A stretch of DNA of 64,000 bases. Source: Manihot esculenta. Its lineage: Eukaryota; Streptophyta; Magnoliopsida; Malpighiales; Euphorbiaceae. The stretch lies in the NCBI RefSeq assembly GCF_001659605.2, contig NC_035170.2, positions 27,384,020 to 27,448,019 on the forward strand, in the 5' to 3' direction. The position numbers and the translations under genes are program-made. Under the pieces are notes generated by a model. The model did not search any database and was not told the DNA's origin. It was given only the letters and a program-made list of their open reading frames with translations. Below are positions 25,837 to 37,225 of this stretch, piece by piece (within the stretch, counting starts at the first letter, position 1; every line of letters begins with the position of its first letter).

Positions 25837-26370
25837 GTCTATATTATTGACGAAATAAACATTAAACAACAAATACTCAAGTGAGAAGATAATAAGGTAC
25901 AAAGATTAAATTATTCAAATAGATTATTTTTTCAATTTTGATATTTGAACAGATTGTTACACATCCAAGGAAGCATTTCCAACATCCGACAATCCTTCTG
26001 TGGCTCACAAGCTCAAGTCTAAAGTGATGACACATGGGTATAATACAATCCAAATCATTTTGTTTGGAGAAAACTATGAAAGAAAGCAACTCTCTGTTGG
26101 ATCTCTAGCACCCCCATTTCTTATTTGTCATTTATATGAACTATAATAATCCTATCCATAATTGAGATTATTTTAGGATTAATCTATATAGGTTTATTTG
26201 AAATGAAAGAGTATTTTGTACTTGTATTATCACTGCCAAGTTCTAACACCCTATATTAGCTCAATGTTGAAAAGCTTTTTCATTTTTGGGTGGAAGACAT
26301 TCCCGTAGCCGCCCCTCTGGTATCCATAGATGTTTCTCAAGCTTTGATTGACGAACAAAGTTTAATTCTC

Positions 26371-26372
<2 letters not shown>

Positions 26373-26403
<31 letters not shown>
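26373..26403 (+). repeat. Poly(A) tract, possible retroposon tail
   Basis: An uninterrupted run of 31 A follows a non-AT-rich stretch (about 26285-26372). This suggests the 3' end of a LINE, SINE or processed transcript. No polyadenylation signal and no target-site duplication was recognised, and the source was not identified. Confidence 0.45.
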
Positions 26404-26405
<2 letters not shown>

Positions 26406-27650
26406 GCCATCTAAAACCAGTATTCATACAGATGGATTGATTTTTTTTTTTCCAATTATATACTTTTTTCCTCAATTTTCAGTTAAAATCATAAACTGAT
26501 GAAGGCAACAACTCTTACTCAGGTGCACATTGATGATCAGATAATAAACTGTAATGTTGCTGTCTTCCGAACAGATGTTAATCCTCCTATTCTTGTTGTG
26601 TTTCTTTATTATAATGTCTATTAATTTTTCATTAGAAATTATGAATTATTTATATTTATTATTCAATAACATGGGATACTAATTCATCTATTCTCTTTAG
26701 AAATGTTTGAAATATATATATAAGAAAAAAAAATCAGCACCTAAAGAGAAAAAGATAAATTTTCCCTGCAAATTTTGAGCGGAAATAAAATAATAGATGG
26801 TGATCGACTGATGAATTGATGATCTTACCAAAAGGAGAGGATAGCTGGGTCAACTTTTTCACTTCAAAAACCAGTCTGTAAGTTCCAGAAATCGCTCTCT
26901 TAACCCAATTGTGCAGTATATGATCTGAGCTGAGAAAGATCAAGAAAAAAGAAAAGTTGAAAGGAAAAAAAAAAAAAAAAGAAATCTGCAATGAAACTGA
27001 ACAGGTAAATAATAGATCCAACAAATAAATACCTGCATACCACTTCCAAGCAAGCTAAATCCAGATGACTGAAAGAGATTTACTTCAGAAGAATGTGCTT
27101 GCACATTTTGGTCAAACAAGAGTTTTATTATTTAGCGAGTGGCACCAGGAAATGGTCTCTCGATTTTTTCAAATACATTGAACTTTTAAAATATCTGATA
27201 ATAGACTTCTCTTAAGTACTTACTGTTAATTATTTAATTCTTTTAATATAAAAATTATTAATTAGCGTATTAATTTCTTTAAAATATTTATTATTTAATT
27301 TAAATATAAAGATATTTTAATTTTTTTTAAATTATATCACATTTTAATTATCTATTAAAAAACTAAATGACTACCTAATAAATTCTTGTATCAAACAAGC
27401 CAAATAATTAAAAGTGCAAAACTTTATGTTAGTCAACTCTTTAGCTTTGTTTTATGAGAGAATTAGCGAGAAAGGCAAAGAAAATAATTTTTTTTCTTTT
27501 TTCTAAATTCTATTATTTAAACACCCATTAGAGGAGATAGGAGTGACAGTTAGTATAGGAGTGACAGTTGAGATTAAAATGAAATCGAATAGATTAAATT
27601 AAAAATTAAAATTTAATATTTAAAATTAAATTAAATTGATTTTGATAAAA

Positions 27651-27701
27651 ATTAAATCAAATTGAATCAATTTAATTTAATTCGATTCAATTTGATTTAA
27701 T
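27651..27701. repeat. AT-rich inverted repeat (hairpin)
   Basis: ATTAAATCAAATTGAATC (27651-27668) is matched by its exact complement GATTCAATTTGATTTAAT (27684-27701) across a 15-base loop. It lies inside a larger AT-rich block and may be the core of a decayed foldback/MITE. Confidence 0.7.
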
Positions 27702-28098
27702 CAATTTTAATTTTTAATAAATTTTTTATTTTTTTATTTTTTTATATTTTAAAATTTAATTGAAATATTTTAATTTTAATATAATTTAATATATTATTAT
27801 TATTAATCAGATTGATTTAATTTTTTAATTTTTTAATTAAAATTAAAATAATTAAAAAATTAAAAATTAAAAATCAAACCAAATCAAATCAAAATAAATA
27901 AAAAATTAAATTAAATTTATAAATTAATTCCATCCCATAAATTTTTTTTATCACAAATACTGATCACCCTAGTTAGAGGACAGTAAAAAAAGAGTAACGC
28001 TAGGCTTAAGGCGGGCTATCCAACCCAACGCACCTAATTTCCTATTCCAATAAATTCCTCAATAACGTCCAGCGTTTCTTTTTTGAAGTCGGGAGCTT

Positions 28099-29362
28099 AT
28101 GTTTATTGGAAGACAAACAGAGGAGGAGGAGACTAGTTCTTGTAGGAAATTTCTGTCATCGATACCAGATCCGATGTCAAATAATAGTAATATTTACGAT
28201 AATGCTAGGCAGGTCAAGAGCAATGCTGTGCCAAATCAATCTCCTGATAATATTGAAGGTACCATCATATTTTCTGCTTTGTATTTTATTTTATTTATAT
28301 GGCAGGGAAGATCTGCTTTGTCCCTTTTTTTAAAAAAAATAAAATTTGAGAATATGTACTAATTCATTGATCGTTGAACTAGATGATCACAGTTCATTCG
28401 TTTTTTCTCATTACTATAAAAGATGGCAATGCATAAAGTTGTTTAAATGCTTCGATTCTAGAAGTTTAGGAGGAGAGGAGTTGTTATTGTTAATATTTTT
28501 AATATTTTTTTTTGTTTGTGATGAATGTCATATACTTGCTGTAATTTGCAGTTTGTTTGAATTATGCGTACGTGCAATTTGTTTGAATTGTGCGTATGTG
28601 CAATCCCTTCTGATTGTTTTGGGTTTGTGGTTTTGAGAGCTTTTGTCTTTGAAGAAAAACATGTCTGAATTCAGTGCTGTAGCACTTTCTTGCTTGGCGT
28701 GTGCCTGCCGTATGTGGGTTTTTGGTTTTGAGATCTCCCATGTGTATCCATGCTATGCATATCAATGCTTGTGGGGATTTTGGTTTCTTGTTCTATTAGA
28801 TTTTAAGATCTGTTTCTGTTCTTCTAAATGCAGTTATTTTAGACATTTTCTGATGTTTGCTAACATGTGGGTTTTCGGTTTTGATCAATGACATGATGGT
28901 TATATAAGCTTTGAGGAGTTTTAACTTGATTTTTTAATCTTATTTGCACAATGCAGATGCAATTTGGCAGTTGAATCTCCATGATCATCAAAAGCAAGGT
29001 AGTCCATACCCAAATCGTCCGGGTGAACCAGATTGTATGTATTATCTAAGGACCGGATTTTGTGGTTATGGAAGTAACTGTCGTTTTCATCATCCTCCTG
29101 CCACACAGGTAATATAATTGTTTACTTTTATCTGAAATTATTTTATCTCTGCCATCATATATATCTTGCTCTAATACTATGTGCGCTTTCAACTCATTGG
29201 TTAACCATGATGCATATTATGTGGTATGTGCTCGAGATTAATATTTTGCTCTTCTTTTTGGGTATATTTTAGGTTTTTGAGTTTAATTTTCTTATTGAGA
29301 TATTCTTTGTACAGGATTTTGGGGGAGGACTTCCAGAAAGAGTTGGACAACCTGAGTGTCAG
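28099..29362 (+). pseudogene. 5' fragment of a CCCH (ZFN-type) zinc-finger gene, three exons
   Basis: Plant ZFN proteins carry several C-x8-C-x5-C-x3-H fingers that bind RNA or DNA. Exon 1 runs 28099-28258 (ATG MFIGRQTEEEE..., donor AAG|GTACC). Exon 2 runs 28957-29108 (acceptor ATGCAG, donor CAG|GTAATA) and encodes [17 protein letters not shown] and one complete finger with cysteines and histidine in [19 protein letters not shown]. Exon 3 starts at 29315 after TTTGTACAG and reads GGGLPERVGQPEC, the lead-in to the second finger, then runs into a stop. Splice phases agree across both introns. Later exons are absent; an NLR relic begins about 900 bp downstream. It may be a transposed gene fragment or one truncated by rearrangement. 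The exon-1 start is uncertain. Confidence 0.72.
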
Positions 29363-30254
29363 GCAGGTTCTTTATGCTCTTTGCTGTGAAATATTGTCCT
29401 ATTTGAATTCAACAATATATAATAATGGAACTTTTTAACATAGCAAAAATAAATAATGTTCTGTCAACTTATGTTTGTTAAATCATGTTATTTGGGGTTC
29501 ACTCTTTTTTAGACTAGTGAAGTCATTCAACAGATGGGAAAAAAATTATGGGGACAATCCTTCCATAAGTTGCTTGCAACATCTCATTAGCTTACTAGTT
29601 TAATGAGGTAGCCATTCAAACTCAATGCTGAACTGGAACTGATGCAGGAATAGAACATGCAAAACCACAAAAACTTATTAGCATAATTAAGAAACAAGCA
29701 AACAACAATATTCACTTGTTACACATATATCTTTATGAATTTCAGCTCTGGCATTCAGCCTCTATCCTAACCCTCCATTGTATACTAGCTATCCGTATAC
29801 ATAACTTGGATTGTACCATGTATTCCTATACCATAATGCTAGTAGATTTGGAATATTCCTTGCTTTCATATCATGGTAATGATAAGAAACTTAGACTAGT
29901 TTAAACAATATGACGGCAAACTTAATACCTTTTAGATGCTGCTGCACTATCAGTTTTGTAAAATCTGTTTCCCATCTGTTTTATCAAATAAAAACTGTTA
30001 CTAAAGACCAACCTATCTTTGGTTTCTGAACTGCTTATAGGGATCGTGCCAATCATGAACTAGACCAAATGGCTTTGCCTGCTATCTTGTATGCTTTTCC
30101 CTGGGATTAGCCATAGAAATTTCTTTTTGGAATTCACTGTCCAAATTACTAAGTGCTGCTCATCTTGACAAAACTAAATCACTTGAAAGTACTTGGTTGT
30201 GGAATAAATAGTCTGCCTTGGCCAGTTGTTGGCTGATGCTATTTACCATTGTGA
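29363..30254. other. Spacer between the CCCH fragment and the NLR relic
   Basis: Moderately AT-rich. No exon matching a second CCCH finger and no NB-ARC coding sequence recognised. It may include remains of a CCCH intron. Confidence 0.5.
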
Positions 30255-31914
30255 ATGACGTCAACAACCTTCGTCATAGTGCTTGAAACTCTTATTAATT
30301 TTAAAATGTTGGACTGCAAACAGGATGTAGAATTTGTCAAGATGAAGAAAAAAATTCGTCATACGTTGCTAGAGCACATTTTTCAACCTGAGGAAGCTCA
30401 ACTTTTGTTTCTTATTCATGGTGGTATGAGATTGACTAAGCCACCAAAAGTTGAGCAATGGAAAGAGTTAGTTGAGATTTGTTTGATGGACAATGACATA
30501 TCTGAATTGCCGATGAGTCCAAGTTGCCCCAAACTCCGAAAGTTGTTTCTTGAAAGTAACTACAAGTTAAGAATCATACCTCCTTCATTTTTCAATAATA
30601 TGCCAGCTCTCCAGGTTCTAAACTTATCTAGAACTTCTATTAAATCTTTACCCGAGTCTCTTTTCAAGTTGCTCAACCTTAAAATGCTCTTTCTAAATCA
30701 TTGTGCTCTCATCACAACCTTTTCACCCGAAGTCGGATAACTCAAGCAACTTGAAGTACTTGATCTTGAGGGGACAGAGATCATGTATTTGCCCACTGAG
30801 GTTGGACAATTGACAAATCTCGTATCCCTGGAAGTGTCATTTTTTGAACCTACAAGTCGAAGAAGATTAGAGCAATCATGTGAAATAATTCCTCCTGGGG
30901 TTATATCCTGTTTATCTCTATTAGAAGAAATAAATATTGATGTGAGCTCTGATGACAAGCGTTGGAATGCATCTGCAGAAGAAATTATTTCTGAGCTTTG
31001 TAGATTGCAGAGGTTGCATACACTTAAAGTCTACATACCCAAGGTGGAATTTCTGAGCTACTTCAATTGGGATAGAGAAGAAAACGTCTCCTTTATCGTA
31101 CTTTAAATTCATGGTTGGTCATCTTGTTGATCATATCATATCTCGACTTCCATGTGAAACCGAATTGGAGCTAGAACAACATGATAGGTACTTGAAGTAT
31201 GTAAACGGTGAAGGTGTTCCTGAAGATATTAAGAAGGTGCTTAGACATTCAACTGCACTTTTTTTGGACTGCAACTCTGGCATTAGAAAGTTATCTGATT
31301 TTGAGTACAGAAATATGCAGCAGTTAAAATGTCTTGTAGCAGGGCAATGCAACAATCTTCAAGCAATTGCTGATGGAGATCAAACGGAGTCATCATCTGG
31401 TGATGCAACTGTTGGTCTTGTTTCATTAGAATACATGCACATATATTACATGAAGAATCTAAGGAGCATATGGGAAGGACCTGTGAATAACTCTAGCTTC
31501 TATGCACTGAAGTACTTGACCTTGCGCACGTGCCCTGAGCTTACCACCATCTTCACACCAGAGTTGCTTGGAAATTTCTCCAACCTTGAAGAACTCACAA
31601 TTCGTGATTGTCCCAACATCAGAAGCTTAGTGAGTTGCAATAGTTATGATGATGAGGTCAATTTCATTCTCCCAGCATTGAAGAGGATATCACTTCATTT
31701 CTTACCAAAATTGACTAGCATCTCCAATGGCTTGCTCATTTCATCAAGGTTGGAATTGATGAGCTTTCAATATTGCCTGAATCTCAAGAGTCTCCCAATA
31801 AGCAAGGCTTTCAATGAGAATGTGAGAAAGATCAAGGGCGAGCAGAGTTGGTGGCAAGAATTGAAGTGGGAAGGTCAAGATTCTTGGGATGACATTTTTG
31901 TTCCCATTGATTAA
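30255..31914 (+). pseudogene. CNL-type NLR, LRR half only
   Basis: The reading frame starts within the end of ARC2 (VLETLINFKMLDC...VKMKKKIRHTLLEHI, the MHD neighbourhood) and continues through LRRs (LPESLFKLLNLKMLFL, PTEVGQLTNLVSLEV) to a family-typical C terminus, KGEQSWWQELKWEGQDSWDD, ending at 31914. TAA at 30738-30740 interrupts the frame (EVG*LKQLEVLDLEGTEI), and a frameshift lies near 31090-31110. No coiled-coil or NB-ARC precedes it. It is the best local template for the two short relics at 14770 and 17985. Confidence 0.88.
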
Positions 31915-33972
31915 TGTAATCAAATTAGTTTGCTCCTTTTTTACTGGATAAGAGTGATGTTTCTCTTCCCTTGGCTTTGTAAATCCCATAATTGCAGGGT
32001 ATTTTTAGTTGTGTTCTCATTCAGTTGTTTTAATCAGCTAATTGTACTTCTAGGTGTTGGAGCTGCTGGGTGCTGGCTTTTAATTCCTCCTTACTACGTA
32101 CTTTTAGTTTTGTTTGGATCGTAGATACGTTATATTTTGTAGGTAATTTACATTATAGTTCATGAAATTTATTAAAATTTACAATTTAGTCTTTATTTTT
32201 TTAATAATAAATAATTTAGTCCCTATTTTTTAAATAATAAATAATTTAGTTCTAAATTTTTATTTTATTAACAAAATATTATTTCTATTTGCCGTTAGTC
32301 GATCATAAATAAAAGAAATCAATTTAAATTATTTAAATTATAAAAATTAAATTATTATAAATTATTAAAATTAAAATGATTAAATTATTATAAAAAGTAA
32401 ATTTAAAAAATTAAATTATTATAACTTAATAATAAATATTGACACAAATTATTTTACTATGAAATTTTAAAAATTAAATTATTCTCATTAAGATAGCGAT
32501 AGCAAAAGTTTATGTTAAACTTAAGAAACTATTATTGTAAATTATCCTATTTTCTAGTTGATATTTTCATGTTCAATATGTAAGGCTTTTGAGGTTCTTT
32601 AACTTGATATTTTAAGCCACAAAACTTTAGAGTTGTTGATTTATTCCAATAAAATTCTTCAATTTATGAATGCGTTTGAATGTTTTTTTTTTTTCATTTT
32701 CATCCTTCTTGCACTTAAATTCTTTTTTTCTTTTTTTTCGTTTCATAATTTTTGTTTACATATAATAAAAAATTATTAAATATTAAGAGATATTTTAAAA
32801 AATTTATTAAAAATAAAATAAAATTAAATAGAATTATAATAATTAATTTATATATTATTATAATTAAAAAGAATAAATAATAATTTTAAAAATTAATAAA
32901 AAAAATGAATAAAAATAATGAGACGAATAGAGTATATTATATTAAAAAAGAGCTTACTTTCATTATTAATAAAAACACTGAAAGTACTCCTTTTACTCCA
33001 TAGATTACGTTTACTCATTTCCTTTTGATCTCCAACATTTCAACTCTTTATATACATGCATATCATAGCCTTAGATTTTAACAAAGATATTCAGAATTTA
33101 CAAAAAAATTCATTTAGTTAAGATAATTTATATTTTAATAAATTTCAACTGATGTATTGTGTTTGAAATTATTATTTTAGTTGTACTGAATATTAATTTA
33201 AAATTTATTTTAATATTCTCTTAATTATGAACGTTTTGCATTTGAGTTCATTTCACAGTAATTGCAATGTTAAAAAATAAAACATATTTAAAAATTTTTG
33301 TGTATAAAATGTAGCGGTGTTAATAATATCTTCAAATCATAAAATAACTTTCTCATTTAGATCTCTTAAAAAAAGAATTTATCTTCTTTAAAAATAGTTT
33401 AATTTTTCAAAATTGAAATTTTAGACTATTTTAAAACATTTAACTTATTGTAAAATAAGAATTGAATTAAAATAAAAATTATTTAAAATTAAATATATTT
33501 AATTGGTTGTCAAATATAATTGAATTAATAAAAAGAGCATAACCGATATTTCATATTATTAATAATAAATATATTTAGAATATTGCATTAAACTAAACTC
33601 TGATGCTACTACCATTGCAAGAAATCATGGCAGTAGCATAGTAGGATGGTCCTGCAGAAGAATCCTAGAAGCTGTAACCTTGCTTTAGGCCGAGGTTCTT
33701 CCATCATTTCTCCTATTCCTTCTAATATATTACCAATTCCAACCAAAAAAAACTATCTAAACCCTTGGCTGACCAATTTATAGAAAAAGCATATACTGAC
33801 ATTGTTATTGAGACATGAAAAATGCAAACATAGCTTTTAAACAAATCAAACAGTGATAAGCAGTGATCACAAAAATTCAGTCTCACAACAGGAAAGCACT
33901 CCTAGTACACAACCATACAGCATAATACTAACAGACATGGAAATTTGAAATTGAAGTTTCTTGCTTGATTCA
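31915..33972. other. AT-rich intergenic DNA with a short TTTAGTCCCTA repeat
   Basis: Near 32190-32260 the unit AATAATAAATAATTTAGT is repeated about twice, in the style of decayed plant MITEs. No gene recognised. Confidence 0.5.
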
Positions 33973-34526
33973 TTAAAAAGGATAAGTTGACAACTGCGGG
34001 CAGTTGGATATGCTACCCATCAAAGGAGGGTGCTTCAATGAGTTTTCCTTCCAAGCATATGTTAGTTTCGGCAGGTCACGGAGAATCAAGGTTCTAAAAT
34101 TAGGAAGCTCTAGATGTTCCGACCCATTATTTTCAGGCTCTTCAATTATCTGCTCAATTTCATGACAATCTTCAATTTCCAAGTGTTGAAGTTTAGAAAG
34201 CTGCCTAATTATAGCGGGGGAGAATATCTTTTTCATCTCTGAGCATTTAGACAAACAAACAACAGTGAGCTGTGATAGACTTCCATCTGACACATGGCCC
34301 TCCCAAATACTTTCCAATCTGAGCATATTGCTGATGTAAATTCTCTCCAAGCCTTTTAGTAAACCTTGTGTAGTTCCATGAGCATCAACAACTGTTACCA
34401 TCTCTTTGCAACCTTCAATTATGCAGCACTGCAAATCATTAATATTCTCAATGCCAAAATCTAATAGACTCAAAGCTTCCTTGTGGCCAATGACTTCATA
34501 TGTATCATTGGTGATTGCAACAACCA
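33973..34526 (-). pseudogene. CNL-type NLR, C-terminal LRR fragment cut by a deletion/insertion junction
   Basis: It encodes about 184 residues of C-terminal LRR (LLDFGIENINDLQCCIIEGCKEM, LEGLERIYISNM-type repeats, SKLQHLEIEDCHEIEQI) and ends at 33973. It resembles the equivalent part of the NLR at 23073-23678. The upstream coding part is missing: at about 34521-34528 the sequence passes directly into the interior of a Sirevirus LTR. There is no lesion inside the fragment itself. Confidence 0.88.
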
Positions 34527-35221
34527 AAGTTCGGCCGCCGAACTCTGACTTTAGGCCGCCGAAAGTTCTTTTTTAAAAGAATAGTTTCTTCACCTCAAAT
34601 GGTTCGGCCGCCGAACTCTAAGCTTAGGCCGCCGAACCTGAGTTTTTCTGGGCACGGTATAACGGTTATTTCTGAACATAAACGGCTTTATTAGCATTTA
34701 ATGCACCCCAACGGTCATATTTATGATAGAACTATAAATGCAACTTGTTTTTGTTGTTGTGAGGTTACAACAACCATCTAAGCAAATATTTATTGAGATT
34801 ACAGCATTTTTCATTCTCTCTCTCTCAAAACCTTGAGCCAAAGCATTGATTTCTTGAAAGCTTGTTTTGAGTTGTAATTGGTTGGCTTTTCTGAGTGAGT
34901 AAAGGTTGATTGAGAGATTCTGTTGTTGTGAGTGTGGCATTGAGCAAAGAATTGCTCTTGAGTGGAAAAAGAGATTTGTAAAGAGCAAAGGCTTGCTCTA
35001 AGATTGTAAGGGTTTTGATCTTCACCCAAAGAAGATTTGATAGTGGAGTTGAACTCTCAAGTGGACCTTGAGGAGAGGACGTAGGCTTGGATAGCTGAAC
35101 CTCTATAAATCTTTGTGTTGATTTTTCTCTTCCCCATTCTCTTCTAATTTCTTGTCTTTGTCATTAAATTTTTTATAAACCCAATTCACCCCCCCCTCTT
35201 GGGTTGCCTCAAGGGACAACA
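34527..35221 (+). repeat. Sirevirus 5' LTR, 3' ~695 bp only
   Basis: It matches 44126-44819 of the 3' LTR nearly base for base and ends in the same GGGACAACA. By eye I count about three substitutions and one C-run length change between the copies. The first ~750 bp present in the 3' LTR are missing and NLR sequence replaces them. Confidence 0.88.
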
Positions 35222-35223
35222 AG

Positions 35224-35235
35224 TGGTATCAGAGC
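35224..35235 (+). other. Primer-binding site, initiator tRNA-Met type
   Basis: TGGTATCAGAGC two bases after the LTR end. Confidence 0.92.
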
Positions 35236-35282
35236 TAAGTCTCCCTTTCTTGAAGATATAATTATCTTGGAGTAAAGATCAA

Positions 35283-37211
35283 ATGGCAGCCCTCAATTCT
35301 CAAGAAGGTCAATCGGTTGTGAGACCACCTTTCTTTGATGGAAATGACTTTCTATATTGGAAAAATAGAATGTATTATTTCCTTAAATCGGAAGGAGTTG
35401 ATTTGTGGGACATTGTAGAGAATGGGCCTTTCTTTCCCACAAGATTCATTGATGGAAACCAAGAGCAAAAACCTAAGAGTGAATGGAGTGAGCTAGAGAA
35501 GAGAAGGGTAGCCCTCAATGACAAAGCCATTCACATCTTGTTTTGTGCTCTTAGTAGAAGTGAGTACAACAAAGTATGCATGAAGTCCACCGCCAAGGAA
35601 ATTTGGGATGCTTTGGTTGTCACTCATGAAGGTACCAATCAAGTCAAGGAAAACAAGATGGAATCCCTCATCTATCAATATGAGTTGTTCAAGATGAAAT
35701 CCGATGAAACTATTAGCCAAATGTATGATAGGTTCATTGAGATCATTGGGGGGATGAAATCTCTTGGGAAGACATTCACAAATGAAGAGTTGGTGAAGAA
35801 AATCCTAAGATGTCTACCTAAAGAATGGCTACCAAAGGTAACTTCCTTAAAGGATGCCAAAGACTTGACCAAAGTGCAATTGGATGAACTCTTGGGGAAT
35901 CTCATTGACTATGAGATGACTCTAAAGAGAGAGCAAGTGAAGGAACCTAGCAAGATGAAAAAGAACATTGCTCTAAGGGTAGCCTCCGAAGATACTAGTG
36001 AGGAAGAAGAAGAGATAAGTGAGGAAGAATTGGCCTTGGTAACTAGGAGAATAAGGAAGTTGCTTCTCCAAAATAAAAGGTTCATCCCAAGGAAGAATTT
36101 TAGAAAGGAAAAGGGTGAATCAAGCAAAAAGGAAGTAGTCATTTGCTATGAATGTAATAAGCCGGGTCACTACAAAGTGGATTGTCCCAAGTTGAAGAAG
36201 CCTATCAAGAAGTTCAAGAAGAAGGCCTTCAAAGCAACATGGGATGAGTCAAGTGATTCCCAAGAAGAGGAAGTTGGTGATGAAATTGCCAACATGTGCT
36301 TCATGGCTCTAGAGGAAAGCTCCGATGAGGTAACTACTCTTGATGACTTTACTTTAAATGATGATGATGTTGAGTTTTCATATGATGAACTTGTAGGTGC
36401 TTTAAAATTGATGAATGATGAGCTTGAAAAGAGTCATAGGAAAAATAAAATTTTGAAATGTGAGTTAGCTAGCTTTAAAAAGGAAAGTGAGAACTCACTT
36501 AAGGAACCTTTACCCTCAAATGATTCTTTACAAAAATCCTTAAATGAGCTCTCACTAGAAAATAAAAATTTGAAAAATGAAATCCTTGAGTTGAAAAATT
36601 CTCTTTCAAAATTTTTAAAAGGCAAGGACAAACTTGATGAGATTTTAGACTCTCAAAGGTCTCCTAGCATCAAGTATGGCATTGGCTATGATAAATCAAC
36701 TCAAGCAAATTTTTCTAAAACCGTTTTTGTTAAAGCTACAAACTCACATGAACCTAAGGTTTCTAGCTCAAATGGAAATGTGCCTAAAGTTTCTAGTAGC
36801 AATATGTCTATGAGGAATGCACCTACAAGGAATGCACATGTACACCAATCCACTAGTTACAACACTCATATCAGACACACACCTAGGCAATTTGCATATA
36901 AGAGAAATGATCATTATAGAACACACACTTCTAGTTCACAAAATCACCACTCTAATCATATCTCTTGCTCACATGCTTTTAATAAGCAAAGGAGAAATGG
37001 CCACATGAGAACTCAAACACACTCACTCACCTATGGACCTAGAGTAAGAAGGTTCAATGGTCATTGTCACTATTGTGGCAAGTTTGGTCACACCAACTAT
37101 AAGTGCTCTATTAGAAAATTGCATCTTGGATATGGTAGCATATGGAAATTGGATAGTGGAATGACTAACCCCCAAGGACCCAAGTACATTTGGGTACCTA
37201 AAAGTGTTTGA
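35283..37211 (+). CDS. gag: Sirevirus gag
   Basis: 642 residues, uninterrupted. It forms the capsid/nucleocapsid of the retrotransposon particle. The N terminus has the DUF4219/UBN2 gag signature (RPPFFDGNDFLYWKNRM, residues about 15-31) followed by the UBN2 helical domain. A first CCHC knuckle (CYECNKPGHYKVDC) starts at residue 288. An acidic stretch (about 320-370), a lysine/serine-rich coiled-coil-prone stretch (about 370-450) and a second CCHC knuckle (CHYCGKFGHTNYKC) at residue 595 follow. It ends in the family-typical GPKYIWVPK. The stop precedes pol by 14 bases and pol is in another frame. Confidence 0.9.
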   Translation: MAALNSQEGQSVVRPPFFDGNDFLYWKNRMYYFLKSEGVDLWDIVENGPFFPTRFIDGNQEQKPKSEWSELEKRRVALNDKAIHILFCALSRSEYNKVCMKSTAKEIWDALVVTHEGTNQVKENKMESLIYQYELFKMKSDETISQMYDRFIEIIGGMKSLGKTFTNEELVKKILRCLPKEWLPKVTSLKDAKDLTKVQLDELLGNLIDYEMTLKREQVKEPSKMKKNIALRVASEDTSEEEEEISEEELALVTRRIRKLLLQNKRFIPRKNFRKEKGESSKKEVVICYECNKPGHYKVDCPKLKKPIKKFKKKAFKATWDESSDSQEEEVGDEIANMCFMALEESSDEVTTLDDFTLNDDDVEFSYDELVGALKLMNDELEKSHRKNKILKCELASFKKESENSLKEPLPSNDSLQKSLNELSLENKNLKNEILELKNSLSKFLKGKDKLDEILDSQRSPSIKYGIGYDKSTQANFSKTVFVKATNSHEPKVSSSNGNVPKVSSSNMSMRNAPTRNAHVHQSTSYNTHIRHTPRQFAYKRNDHYRTHTSSSQNHHSNHISCSHAFNKQRRNGHMRTQTHSLTYGPRVRRFNGHCHYCGKFGHTNYKCSIRKLHLGYGSIWKLDSGMTNPQGPKYIWVPKSV

Positions 37212-37225
37212 ATTATTTCTTTTAG

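Larger units (their letters stand above)
25903..28098. other. Intergenic DNA with an A31 tract and an AT-rich foldback
   Basis: Apart from the poly(A) tract (26373-26403) and the inverted repeat near 27651-27701, listed separately, no gene is recognised. 27540-27960 is built of ATTAAATTAAA/AATCAAACC-type words common in plant AT-rich repeats. Confidence 0.5.

Noticed and set aside
26290..26499. 69-codon frame with a polylysine run
   Set aside because: The lysines come from the A31 tract; no homology recognised.
34698..35029. Minus-strand frames of 66-96 codons, repeated at 44297-44681
   Set aside because: Antisense of the LTR; present twice only because LTRs are duplicated.
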